Source: CAZSDP01 sp964605665
GTDB lineage: Bacteria > Planctomycetota > UBA8108 > UBA1146
Assembly (NCBI GenBank): GCA_964605665.1
Contig: CAZSDP010000017.1
Coordinates: 35,499 to 99,498 of the forward strand
Direction of reading: 5' to 3'
DNA length: 64,000 bases
Made by a program: the position numbers and the translations under genes. This document shows, one piece after another, positions 27,118 to 35,430 of the stretch. The notes beneath the pieces were generated by a model. The model was not told the DNA's origin. It saw nothing but the letters and a program-made list of their open reading frames with translations, and did not search any database. How positions within the stretch are numbered: position 1 is the first letter of the stretch; every line of letters starts with the position of its first letter.

Positions 27118-28341
27118 CTAGAAATCGATTTGGAATCGCATCGAGAAGGCTTCCGCGCTTCCATCCGCACCAGCATTCCCTGCAATGTCACTGGTATCGA
27201 CGAGCAGCACGTTGGTCATCAATCGGACATTAGGATTCAAGTACCAATTGAGACCCAGGGTGATTTGGTCCATCTCCCCACCGGTAATCGAGGAGTCGTT
27301 GAAGTCAGTCATCGAGTAACGAAGCGCTGCCTCCCACGCGCCGATGCCTTCATCAGATCCGGTGAAATTCGCGTTGGGGCTTACCCTGCTAAAGGCGGCT
27401 TTCTTTCGGCTGTACTGACGGCTTTCTCCAGTGAGGAAGTAGCTGACCAGCGCGTAGAATTGGCTGACGTCAAAGTCTTCAGCTCCGCCAGCACCTTCAT
27501 TTTGCGCGATCATGTATTCTGCCTGGGCGGAGAAAGGTCCGTGCACCGTGGCAGCTTCGAAGCCGAGGAGGGTTACCTTTTCCACCGCTTGACTTCCTGT
27601 ATCCAAGAAATCTACGGCAGGTCTGGCTTCTGGATCTGCAGTATACGAGAGAGTATCGCCATCTGGATTTCGAATGCTCGCGGCGAAACCCAAGTGCAGG
27701 AGATTCTCGCGGTCCTCTGATTCCCACGGCAAGTATGTGATGCGTCCGGTGAAAGAGAAGGGGTTGTCACCGACCGCGTCCCCGTCGTTGTCTGAGGGGC
27801 GATATGCGCCGAGCCACCACGTGAGCTTCTCATCATCGCGAACGTCATGAGCCATGATGCCAGTCGATCGTCCTGGCCCGATCGCGACGGTACCACTGGA
27901 GCGTTCCACGAATGTGCTGTAGTTGCTCGAAGTCTGCGCTTCGAGCCCGAAGGGCTCCTTGAACTGCCCGACACGGATTGCTCCAGCTCGTGGTATGTCT
28001 CTCATCTCCATATAGAGATCTTTGAAATCGGCATCTCCACCAGCGAAATCATATTGGGCCTTGAAGTCGATGTTGCCGTAGATGGTGCCAGACATGTAGA
28101 GCCGCGCGCGTCGAAAGATCGCACCATCTTCGGGGTTGGCTCCGGCAGTCTCATAGTCGCTATCAGCACTCCACCAGGTGTATTGGTTGTGCATTCTGCC
28201 CCCCAACTTGACCTTGAACTGACCATCGTCGCTCTTGAAGGTGAGGTTGGTGGTGTACTTCAGCTGAGATTCTTGAGCTTCTGCCGGAAAGCTGGTGGCA
28301 AGAAGGAAGAGAATGAACAGGGCCGTTACGGATCGATTCAT
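27118..28341 (-). CDS. Phosphate-selective porin (OprO/OprP family)
   Basis: 407 residues from ATG 28341 (GGAG 8-9 nt upstream). A signal peptide, MNRSVTALFILFLLATSFPA, ends at AEA. The remainder alternates like an outer-membrane barrel. Family landmarks: FKVKLGGRMHNQYTWW, FRRARLYMSGTIYGNIDFKA, GAIRVGQFKEPFGLE, and a C-terminal strand ending in phenylalanine (FSMRFQIDF). Role: passage of phosphate or other anions through the outer membrane. It lies directly downstream of phoU and the pst genes on the same strand, which strongly supports phosphate. A separate promoter is likely in the 184-bp gap before it. Confidence 0.93.
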   Translation of the reverse strand: MNRSVTALFILFLLATSFPAEAQESQLKYTTNLTFKSDDGQFKVKLGGRMHNQYTWWSADSDYETAGANPEDGAIFRRARLYMSGTIYGNIDFKAQYDFAGGDADFKDLYMEMRDIPRAGAIRVGQFKEPFGLEAQTSSNYSTFVERSSGTVAIGPGRSTGIMAHDVRDDEKLTWWLGAYRPSDNDGDAVGDNPFSFTGRITYLPWESEDRENLLHLGFAASIRNPDGDTLSYTADPEARPAVDFLDTGSQAVEKVTLLGFEAATVHGPFSAQAEYMIAQNEGAGGAEDFDVSQFYALVSYFLTGESRQYSRKKAAFSRVSPNANFTGSDEGIGAWEAALRYSMTDFNDSSITGGEMDQITLGLNWYLNPNVRLMTNVLLVDTSDIAGNAGADGSAEAFSMRFQIDF

Positions 28342-28406
28342 GGGTTTCTCCGAGATCTGGCAGTGAATGATCGGGAAACGGTTGCCCAGTGCTACCGTAG
28401 AACGGG

Positions 28407-28435
28407 AGTATACAGCGTGAAGATACAAACAAGGA
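28407..28435 (-). promoter_or_regulatory. Candidate promoter of the porin gene with one Pho-like half-site
   Basis: Read on the minus strand, a good -10 (TATACT, 28412-28407) lies 66 bp before the porin ATG. A single heptamer CTTCACG (28422-28416) overlaps the spacer and resembles the repeats upstream of pstS and phoB. No second copy is seen at 11-bp spacing, so Pho control here is weakly supported. Confidence 0.3.
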
Positions 28436-28525
28436 ACAATCAAGTAGAGGGTATTTTCCAGAAGAACCTCATTGCGGCCGGAGAAGATCGAAATTTCTTC
28501 GCAGCTTTGGCGTAAAGGTGAAGTT

Positions 28526-29191
28526 CTATTCGAACTCTTCATGTTGATGGCGAACGACAATTCCCTCGACGAGGAAGAGAACATCTTCAGCGATGTTGGT
28601 GGCGTGATCCGCAATTCGCTCGAGATGGCGCGATGCGGAGAGGTAATGGACGGCTCTTTCTATCAAGAGCGGATCCTCTTTCATGCGACTTTCCAAGGCA
28701 ACGAACATCTCTCGGTTCATGTCGTCTACCTCTTGATCCGCGGCCATGACCTTCCGTGCGAGCTCAACATCGAGCTGAACAAGTGCCTCAAGACACTCAT
28801 CAACCATTCTTAGAGCCGCTTCTCCCATATGAGCAAAGTCCAGGCGTATTCCAATTCCTGGATGTCGGGAGAGGTACGCAGCTCGTTCTGCGAGATTCAC
28901 GGCCAAGTCACCGACTCGCTCTAGGTCGCTATTGACTTTGAGAACGGCAATCACCCAGCGAAGATCTGTCGCGACTGGTTGATGCAGCGCTAGGATCTTC
29001 AATGCCTCCTCTTCGATACGGACTTCGAGTTCGTCAATCATGGAGTCACCCTGAATGACTTGATTTGCGAGTTCAGACTTCCGGTCGACGAGCGCTTCAA
29101 TCGATTGCCTGACCCGAGTGGTGACAGACTCCCCCATCATGAGGATCTGATCTTTGAGGTGCTGTAGGTCTCTTTGCAGGTGAAGAGTCAA
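28526..29191 (-). CDS. phoU: Phosphate signalling regulator PhoU
   Basis: 221 residues from TTG 29191. I prefer this start because LTLHLQRDLQHLKDQILMMG matches the usual PhoU N-terminus and a G-rich ribosome-site-like run lies just upstream; the frame also offers GTG 29239, which would add 16 unmatched residues. Two repeated three-helix PhoU units: the first contains IDELEVRIEEEALKILALHQPVATDLR and SDLERVGDLAVNLAER, the second DMNREMFVALE and SRHLERIADHATNIAED. The paired E/DxxxD metal-cluster motifs are intact. Role: links PstSCAB to PhoR and lowers phosphate regulon output when phosphate is plentiful. Last gene of the pst operon. Confidence 0.95.
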   Translation of the reverse strand: MTLHLQRDLQHLKDQILMMGESVTTRVRQSIEALVDRKSELANQVIQGDSMIDELEVRIEEEALKILALHQPVATDLRWVIAVLKVNSDLERVGDLAVNLAERAAYLSRHPGIGIRLDFAHMGEAALRMVDECLEALVQLDVELARKVMAADQEVDDMNREMFVALESRMKEDPLLIERAVHYLSASRHLERIADHATNIAEDVLFLVEGIVVRHQHEEFE

Positions 29192-29257
29192 TGGGTCCCC
29201 CCGGGCTGAATGTGGAGCCCGTCTGAGTAACTGTTCCACTAGGCACAGAAGAGTGCT

Positions 29258-30193
29258 CTATCCAAATCGTCCTGACACGTAGTCTTCTGTACGCTTCTGA
29301 TTTGGTTTTGTAAAGATTCGATCTGTTGGCCCCACTTCAATCAGCTCGCCCAGCTCCAAGAACGCAGTTTGGTCTGAGACTCTTGCGGCTTGCTGCATGT
29401 TGTGGGTGACGATCACAATCGTGTACTTCTCTTTGAGTTCGAAGAGTAGATCTTCGATGCGGCTTGTCGAGACCGGGTCGAGTGCAGAGCAAGGCTCATC
29501 CATGAGAATGACCTCTGGTCGCATCGCGAGAGCACGAGCGATGCAGAGTCTTTGCTGTTGTCCCCCGCTCAGCCCGAGCGCAGAGTCGTCGAGGCGATCT
29601 TTCACCTCATCCCAGAGGGCGGCTTGTTCAAGGGACTCCTGTACGAGTTGATCCATTTCGCCAGAGAATCCGTTGATCTTCGGACCCCAGGCGACATTGC
29701 GATATATCGACTTGGGGAATGGATTCGGCTTTTGGAAGACCATGCCAATCTTCAGCCGGATCTCCATCGGATCGACGCGGGGATGGTGTAAGTCGATGTT
29801 CCGATAGAGAAGTTGCCCATCAATTGTCACTCCTTCAACGAAGTCATTCATGCGATTGAAGGAGCGCAGTAGGGTACTCTTGCCGCAGCCAGACGGTCCG
29901 ATGATCGCGGTGATTTGCTTCTCTGGAAACTGTAAAGAGACGTCGATTACCGCGGGTGTACCACTGTATGAAATCGTCACTTTTTTGGCTTCGAGGATCG
30001 CGGGATCATTCGAGGCGGATTTTGACTTCGGCTGGTTCGGGGAACTCTTATCTCTTGCTTGAGAATCTGTTGGATTCAAGGTTGGACCGCTCTTGGTTGC
30101 GCCAGAGGCCTTTTGCTTCCCCTCAGGAAATCGAGAGGCGGTGTTCGTTGGATCGGGTTTCCCCGCACTTTGGTTCGTTGTATTCAATTTCAC
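29258..30193 (-). CDS. pstB: Phosphate ABC transporter ATP-binding protein PstB
   Basis: 311 residues. GTG 30193 is chosen: it overlaps the pstA stop as GTGA (30190-30193) and GAGGAA lies upstream. Walker A GPSGCGKST, Q-loop MVFQKPNPFPKS, signature LSGGQQQRL, Walker B ILMDEPCSALDP, H-loop VTHN. All are canonical PstB. Unusual: about 65 residues of low-complexity Ser/Lys/Pro/Asn sequence precede the first strand (AILEAKKVTISY), whereas normal PstB is about 250-260 residues. Role: powers phosphate import through PstCA. Confidence 0.97.
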   Translation of the reverse strand: MKLNTTNQSAGKPDPTNTASRFPEGKQKASGATKSGPTLNPTDSQARDKSSPNQPKSKSASNDPAILEAKKVTISYSGTPAVIDVSLQFPEKQITAIIGPSGCGKSTLLRSFNRMNDFVEGVTIDGQLLYRNIDLHHPRVDPMEIRLKIGMVFQKPNPFPKSIYRNVAWGPKINGFSGEMDQLVQESLEQAALWDEVKDRLDDSALGLSGGQQQRLCIARALAMRPEVILMDEPCSALDPVSTSRIEDLLFELKEKYTIVIVTHNMQQAARVSDQTAFLELGELIEVGPTDRIFTKPNQKRTEDYVSGRFG

Positions 30194-31071
30194 CACCGCG
30201 GGTTCCTCATCGAGCGTTGGCGGATGAAGACCGCAATGGCATTCATCAGCAGTAGTACTGTAAGTAGCACGATGATCCCTGCTGCGGCTAGGGCGTGCCA
30301 CTCTGGCTGTGGGCGTTGGGCCCAATCGTAGATTTGGATTGGAAGTGCTGTGAACTTATCGTTCAGTCCCTGGGGAGTAAACGCGACATAGGTCAGCGCT
30401 CCAATTGTGATCAATGGTGCGGTTTCGCCGATGGCTCGGGAAAGTGACAAGATGATTCCGGTGATCACCCCAGGAAGTGCAGCGGGGAGGACGTGAGCGC
30501 TCACCGCCTGCCATTTGGAGGCCCCGATAGCAAAGGCTGCGTGACGAATCGAAGGGGGAACCGCGCGAATCGCTTCCCGAGACGCAGTGATGATCACGGG
30601 CAAAATCAACAGACTCATCGTTAGCGCGCCAGCGAGCACCGACTTGCCCAAGCCGACTCCTCGAACAAAGAGTGCTAGCCCGAGAAGGCCATAGACGATC
30701 GAGGGTACGCCGGCGAGGTTGGTGACATTGATTTCAATGAAAGTGTTCAAGCGATTTGGCTTGGCGAACTCTTCAAGGTAGATCGCTGCGGCCAAGCCGA
30801 TGGGAATCGAAATCGCGGCTGTGGTGATGATCAACCATAGGGTTCCAAACAACGCCGAGTGTAATCCTGCTCGCTCCGCCTTATAGGACGGAAAATTGGT
30901 CAGGAACGACCAATTCAGTTGGCTGAGCCCTTCTCGCGACACATGGAAGATCAAGATCGCCAAGAGGGCCACGCAGGTCCAGGTGAGCAATGCACACGCT
31001 CGCTTGAAAAGACTCGCTTTTCGCCGTCGTCGAGCGATGGAGTGGTGGCTATCGAGTATCGACTGATTCAT
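30190..31071 (-). CDS. pstA: Phosphate ABC transporter permease PstA
   Basis: 293 residues; ATG 31071 overlaps the pstC stop as ATGA. Six transmembrane segments: a first helix (ALLTWTCVALLAILIF), a periplasmic loop, then the permease core with the coupling motif AIGASKWQAVSAHVLPAALPGVITG (EAA loop). TLWLIITTAAISIPIGLAAAIYLEE and LAGVPSIVYGLLGLALF are typical of PstA. Cytoplasmic-membrane partner of PstC. Confidence 0.96.
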   Translation of the reverse strand: MNQSILDSHHSIARRRRKASLFKRACALLTWTCVALLAILIFHVSREGLSQLNWSFLTNFPSYKAERAGLHSALFGTLWLIITTAAISIPIGLAAAIYLEEFAKPNRLNTFIEINVTNLAGVPSIVYGLLGLALFVRGVGLGKSVLAGALTMSLLILPVIITASREAIRAVPPSIRHAAFAIGASKWQAVSAHVLPAALPGVITGIILSLSRAIGETAPLITIGALTYVAFTPQGLNDKFTALPIQIYDWAQRPQPEWHALAAAGIIVLLTVLLLMNAIAVFIRQRSMRNPRW

Positions 31072-32006
31072 TCATAGACCTCACGGAATCGCTTGAGGAT
31101 TCGATGAGCCAACACGTTTGAAATCAGCGTGATTGTAAAAAGCAAGCCTGCCACCGCGAACAGGGTTTGGTAGGCGGTATCTCCATGCTCTACATCTCCC
31201 TGACTGATTTGGACAATGTATGCGGTCATCGTCTGAATCTGCTCCAAGGGGTTTGCAGTGATGTTTGGAGTGTTTCCTGCGGCGAGCGTGACAGCCATCG
31301 TTTCACCAACTGCTCGAGATAGCGCGAGAACGAAAGAAGCCACGATTCCCGAAAGGGCTGCCGGAACCACGACTCGAGTCGAAGCTTCATAGCTGGTGGA
31401 ACCTAGTGCGTATGCTCCCTGCCTAAGGCTGCTGGGCACTGCTCGTAATGCGTCGTCGCAAAGACTAGCAACCATCGGCAGAATCATGATGCCGACAACA
31501 ATAGAGGCGCTTGCAGCGTTGTTGATCTCAGTGGACGGAAACACGACTCTCAACAATGGAGTCACAAAGGTCAGTGCGAAGAAGCCGTACACGACAGTCG
31601 GAATCCCAGCCAAGACCTCGAGAGTGGGCTTGAGAATTTTGCGTGCTCGAGGAGTTGCGAACTCACTGAGATAGATCGCACTTGCAAGCCCCACCGGGAT
31701 CGCCACCAGGCTAGATCCGATGACGATCCAAAGAGTCCCGCAGATGAGGGGAAGGACGCCGAACTGCTTCGGATTGAAGGTTGGTGTCCACTCGGTTCCG
31801 AAGAGGAAGTCGAAAAATGGGACAATCTGAAAGAAGGCGATCGCCTCTTTCGCCAGGGTGAAAATGATGGCGGCAGAGGTAAAGATCGAGGCAGCAGCGC
31901 AGGTGAAGAGCAGAAACCGGATCACCGATTCATGGCGGTGTCGGTTTCTGCGCCTCGTGAGATCATGCGCGCTAGATACTATGGGGAGTGCCCCAGATTC
32001 AGTCAT
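31068..32006 (-). CDS. pstC: Phosphate ABC transporter permease PstC
   Basis: 312 residues; ATG 32006 overlaps the pstS stop as ATGA. A basic cytoplasmic N-terminus (RRRNRHRHES) precedes the first transmembrane helix. Core features: PLICGTLWIVIGSSLVAIPVGLASAIYL, LAGIPTVVYGFFAL and the EAA loop ALGSTSYEASTRVVVPAALSGIVASF. ALSRAVGETMAVTLAAGNTP is highly characteristic of PstC. With PstA it forms the inner-membrane phosphate channel. Confidence 0.96.
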   Translation of the reverse strand: MTESGALPIVSSAHDLTRRRNRHRHESVIRFLLFTCAAASIFTSAAIIFTLAKEAIAFFQIVPFFDFLFGTEWTPTFNPKQFGVLPLICGTLWIVIGSSLVAIPVGLASAIYLSEFATPRARKILKPTLEVLAGIPTVVYGFFALTFVTPLLRVVFPSTEINNAASASIVVGIMILPMVASLCDDALRAVPSSLRQGAYALGSTSYEASTRVVVPAALSGIVASFVLALSRAVGETMAVTLAAGNTPNITANPLEQIQTMTAYIVQISQGDVEHGDTAYQTLFAVAGLLFTITLISNVLAHRILKRFREVYE

Positions 32007-32974
32007 CGATATCGTTGCATCAAGGTCTCAATGTCAGTTCCGGCCTCGGCGTCACGGAAGATGGAACCGGTGACGCCACCCGTGAAGCGGGCTTTTGCTG
32101 CTGCGTAAGCCGGTTGAGGAAGTGCAACGTATCCCACGGCTTGACTGAGCTGCGCTGCATTGTCCAAGTAGAAATTCACGAACTCCTGAATCTCCGGCCT
32201 GTTTCGCGATTCGGCGCTCACGTAGATAAAGATGGGGCGGGAAAGAGGAGAGTACGTCCCATTGTTGATCGTTGTGAGGCTAGGAGGCACCGGGTCTTTA
32301 TCACCGTGTTTGATCGGGACCACATTCAGTCGATCCTGGTTTTCGGCAAAGTATGCATAACCGAAGAAACCGAGGGCATCTGGGTCACCCGCGACTCCCT
32401 TAACAATCACGTTGTCGTCTTCGTTCGAGGTGAACGGAATCGGTTCACCCTTCTTGCCAAGAACCGCTTCGACGAAGTAGTCAAAGGTGCCCGATGCGGT
32501 ACCAGGACCGTAGAGCTTAATGGGACGATCTGGCCAATTCGGGCGAACGTCTTTCCAGGTTCGGAACTTGCCATCTCGCGACCAGATCTGATTCAGTTCA
32601 TCGATGGAGAGATAATCGACGAAGGTATTGGCCTTATTGACGACCACGGAGAGACCATCGAAGGCGACCGGTAATTCGATGTAGCCGATCTTGTTTTCGT
32701 CGGCGATCTTCTCTTCTTTTTCTTTGATCGGTCGGGAGGCATCATTGATGTCGATCTCTCCGGCGCAGAACTTCTTAAATCCTCCTCCAGTACCGGAAAC
32801 TCCGACAGTGACCCGAATCGAGGCGTTCTTCTGCCGAAACTCGTCAGCAACCGCTTCGGTGATCGGGAAAACCGTACTGGAGCCATCGATGGCGACTTCG
32901 GGTTGCTCGCTGGTGCACCCCACGAGCAGGAGGCCGATCAAGGCGGAGAGACTAAGGCATTCTTGGATTGTCAT
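32003..32974 (-). CDS. pstS: Phosphate-binding lipoprotein PstS
   Basis: 323 residues. Two in-frame ATGs exist. At 32983 the AAGGG ribosome site touches the start codon; at 32974 it is 9 nt away, so 32974 is preferred. Signal MTIQECLSLSALIGLL with lipobox LLVGC. Binding-protein features: IDGSSTVFPITEAVADEF (phosphate-binding Ser/Thr loop), SGTGGGFKKFCAGEIDINDASRPI, and GTASGTFDYFVEAVLG. It delivers phosphate to PstCA at the outer face of the inner membrane. First gene of the pst operon, with a candidate Pho box upstream. Confidence 0.97.
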   Translation of the reverse strand: MTIQECLSLSALIGLLLVGCTSEQPEVAIDGSSTVFPITEAVADEFRQKNASIRVTVGVSGTGGGFKKFCAGEIDINDASRPIKEKEEKIADENKIGYIELPVAFDGLSVVVNKANTFVDYLSIDELNQIWSRDGKFRTWKDVRPNWPDRPIKLYGPGTASGTFDYFVEAVLGKKGEPIPFTSNEDDNVIVKGVAGDPDALGFFGYAYFAENQDRLNVVPIKHGDKDPVPPSLTTINNGTYSPLSRPIFIYVSAESRNRPEIQEFVNFYLDNAAQLSQAVGYVALPQPAYAAAKARFTGGVTGSIFRDAEAGTDIETLMQRYR

Positions 32975-33114
32975 GAACTTCATCCCTTCTCAGGGTAGCT
33001 AGTGTTGCTGTTTGAATGGGAATCCTGCCGTTTGAGAGAAACTCTGCAGGGGGGCACGGCTGAACAAAGGAGCACTCGAGTGAAGGAGCACTGAATTCCC
33101 ATCGCCACGGGAAT

Positions 33115-33159
33115 AGGCTAACCGCTCGATCATGAAGGGATCATGAAGCAAGGGTGAAA
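33115..33159 (-). promoter_or_regulatory. Candidate Pho box (three 11-bp repeats) and -10 site of the pst operon
   Basis: On the minus strand three heptamers follow each other with exact 11-bp spacing: TTTCACC (33159-33153), CTTCATG (33148-33142), CTTCATG (33137-33131). Ten bases later comes TAGCCT (33120-33115), a TANNNT -10 hexamer, so the repeats take the place of a -35. The same layout occurs before phoB. The 7+4 spacing is that of known PhoB/PhoP boxes, and TTTCACC resembles the Streptomyces GTTCACC unit. The 461-bp gap between pstS and phoR (32975-33435) holds nothing else that I recognise. Confidence 0.7.
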
Positions 33160-33435
33160 CCTTCTGCAGGGCTGGGCATTGAATCAGCTTGTTGGATTTC
33201 CGTCCCCCGTCGCCACTTCAGAAACGTCAATTGAAGCGATGGCGAGACTCTCACGTGAAACATGAGTGTCGCGGAGAGTACGAACAGTCTTCAGCACCCG
33301 CTGTACTTCTTTCGCCCTTGCAGACGACTTAACTCGGGTGCGATTCCTCAGGAGAGGACAATTCAGGATGGTCGGAGTCTAGCTCTATTGAACCTGTTCT
33401 CAGGCCCGAGGCCACTTCGAAGCAGGGCATATGTT

Positions 33436-34536
33436 CTAGGCGCCAACAACTGGAAGGGTTACGCGGAAGATGCTGCCCTTACCCGGCTCGCTTTCTACAT
33501 CGACCAAGCCACCGTGAGCGAGACAAACGTGCTTGACGATCGACAAACCTAGCCCGGTTCCCCCGAGCTCTCGCGAACGCGCTTTATCTACCCGATAAAA
33601 ACGCTCGAAGATCCGCTGACGATCATTCTCAGCGATCCCAATTCCGGTGTCTTCGACTTCCAAAGTTGCTTGCTGACTCTCGACACGTAACCGAACCCAA
33701 ATCTGACCAGTCCTCGGTGTGTACTTGAGCGCATTATCGAGAAGGTTGCTGACGACAAGGCGTAATGATTCAGGATCCCCCTTGATGATGACCGGTTCTG
33801 CAGGAAGCGATGACTCGATAAGAGCTCCATGGTCGCGAGTCGATCGTGTTGCACTGATCGAAGTGTTGATCGGCTCTCGTAGATCGAATGGTATCGGTTC
33901 CATAATCGCATCCCGAGACTCAAGTCGAGCGAGGGTCAATAGGTCGGTAACCAAGACAGAAAGGCGCAATGCTTGGGATTGAACCTTCTCCAGGAAGCGC
34001 TGCCGAATCGCTGGTTCCATCTCCAAATCGGAGAGGACCGTCTCCACGAGACCGCGGATCGCTGTGATCGGTGTTTTCAATTCGTGAGAGACATTTGCTA
34101 CAAAGTCTTGCCTGACGTTTTCTAGGTGGCGCAATTCCGTGATGTCGTGGATGGAAAGTACGGCGCCAGCGATGTTTCCGTGAAGATCTCGAACAGTCGA
34201 TGCTTCGAACTCCAGCACTCGATCTCGCTCGTTCGCGGGCATTTCGATGATCTCCTCCGCGGAGGATTCACATCGTGTTTTCAACGCTCGATTCACCACA
34301 GGCGCGAGATGCACGAGAGTTGTCAATTGGGCGAGTGGGCAACCCAGAGCCTTTGTGGGGTCGACTTGAAGGATTCTCGCCGCAGCAGTGTTCAGATGGA
34401 TCACGCGTTCATCGAGATCAACCGCTACAAGGCCCTCCACCAACCCGTTGATGATCATTTCCAGGTGGTCTTGCCCTTTTGCTGCGGAACGCGCAGCACC
34501 GGGTTCGGTTGGTTCTTGGGAATCGATTGATGGCAC
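33436..34536 (-). CDS. phoR: PhoR-type histidine kinase, soluble form
   Basis: 366 residues, GTG start at 34536, 4 bp after the phoB stop. A PAS domain covers about 25-130 (MIINGLVEGLVAVDLDERVI, ending SIHDITELRHLENVRQDF). HisKA follows with the phosphorylated histidine in FVANVSHELKTPITAIRG. HATPase: N-box SNLLDNALKYTP, G1 DTGIGIAE, F-box IFERFYRVD, G2 GGTGLGLSIVKH. Usual PhoR proteins have one or two membrane helices; none is present here, so the kinase should be cytoplasmic and rely on PstSCAB-PhoU for the signal. Its partner phoB is directly upstream on the same message. Confidence 0.93.
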   Translation of the reverse strand: MPSIDSQEPTEPGAARSAAKGQDHLEMIINGLVEGLVAVDLDERVIHLNTAAARILQVDPTKALGCPLAQLTTLVHLAPVVNRALKTRCESSAEEIIEMPANERDRVLEFEASTVRDLHGNIAGAVLSIHDITELRHLENVRQDFVANVSHELKTPITAIRGLVETVLSDLEMEPAIRQRFLEKVQSQALRLSVLVTDLLTLARLESRDAIMEPIPFDLREPINTSISATRSTRDHGALIESSLPAEPVIIKGDPESLRLVVSNLLDNALKYTPRTGQIWVRLRVESQQATLEVEDTGIGIAENDRQRIFERFYRVDKARSRELGGTGLGLSIVKHVCLAHGGLVDVESEPGKGSIFRVTLPVVGA

Positions 34537-34540
34537 GAAA

Positions 34541-35236
34541 CTAACTTTCGTCTTCTTGGAAGCGATATCCTACCCCACGGATCGTCTCGATCAGGTCGCG
34601 ATAGTCTCCGAGTTTCTTTCGAATGGAGCGGATGTGCACGTCGATGTTTCGATCTTCGACAAATGCATGTTCACCGATTGCGCGTCCCAAGAGAAGATCG
34701 CGAGTAAAGACTCGACCTGGATTTGAGGCTAGGAAGTGAAGCAGGCGCAGTTCGGTAGCGGTGAAAGGGATTTTCTCTCCTCGGATCGAGACCAGGTGTC
34801 GTCCTGCATCGATCACGACTTCGCCAAGCTCGATCCGCTCCTGGTCCTTTTCAAGTTCGCTGAGCTCGGTTCTGCGCAATACCGCACGAATTCTTGCCGT
34901 GAGCTCGCCAGTGGAGAAGGGCTTCGTCACATAATCATCAGCCCCGAGCCCGAGCCCGAGAACGATGTCGCTCTCCTCGCCCTTGGCTGTCACCATGATG
35001 ACCGGAATCGATCTCGAAACAGGGTCTTCTCGAACTCGTCGGCAGACTTCGATTCCATCGAGTGTGGGTAGCATCAGATCGAGAAGGATAAGATCGGGAT
35101 TCTCTTCCTTGATCAGTCTCAGTCCCAACTCGCCGTCTCGGCAAGTTCGAACTCGAAATCCCTCCCTCTCGAGGTTGTATTTTAGAACCTCGAGAATGTC
35201 GTTTTCATCCTCGATGACGATGATGGTTTTCTTCAT
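34541..35236 (-). CDS. phoB: PhoB-type response regulator
   Basis: 231 residues from ATG 35236 (GAGGA close upstream), with the receiver domain beginning at once (KKTIIVIEDENDI); an in-frame extension to 35335 is not needed. Receiver: acidic pair ED, phosphorylation site in LILLDLMLPTLDG, conserved threonine MVTAKG, lysine DDYVTKPFS. OmpR/PhoB winged helix: FTATELRLLHFLASNPGRVFTR, VDVHIRSIRKKLG-like recognition helix (NIDVHIRSIRKKLG), and TIRGVGYRF. Controls phosphate-starvation genes. Its own promoter carries the same repeats as pstS, implying autoregulation. Confidence 0.95.
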   Translation of the reverse strand: MKKTIIVIEDENDILEVLKYNLEREGFRVRTCRDGELGLRLIKEENPDLILLDLMLPTLDGIEVCRRVREDPVSRSIPVIMVTAKGEESDIVLGLGLGADDYVTKPFSTGELTARIRAVLRRTELSELEKDQERIELGEVVIDAGRHLVSIRGEKIPFTATELRLLHFLASNPGRVFTRDLLLGRAIGEHAFVEDRNIDVHIRSIRKKLGDYRDLIETIRGVGYRFQEDES

Positions 35237-35357
35237 GAGTCCTCGAATGGGTTCTATCCGCCTTTTGGCAACGCTAGAGCCAGGCCACGCTGTTCTTGAG
35301 TAAAGTTTCACTCGAATTCTTTCTGCCATCCCCATGCCCTCTTTGAATCAGCCGGTC

Positions 35358-35390
35358 AGGGTAGGACCTGAATGTGAAGAGCAGGTGAAA
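35358..35390 (-). promoter_or_regulatory. Candidate Pho box (two 11-bp repeats) and -10 site of phoB
   Basis: Minus strand: TTTCACC (35390-35384) and CTTCACA (35379-35373), 11 bp apart, then 9 bases, then TACCCT (35363-35358) as -10. The order and spacing repeat those before pstS. The phoB ATG is 121 bp further on. Confidence 0.65.
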
Positions 35391-35430
35391 TTTCTCTGAT
35401 ATTACGATCGAGCGCGCACTTTCGAGCCAT

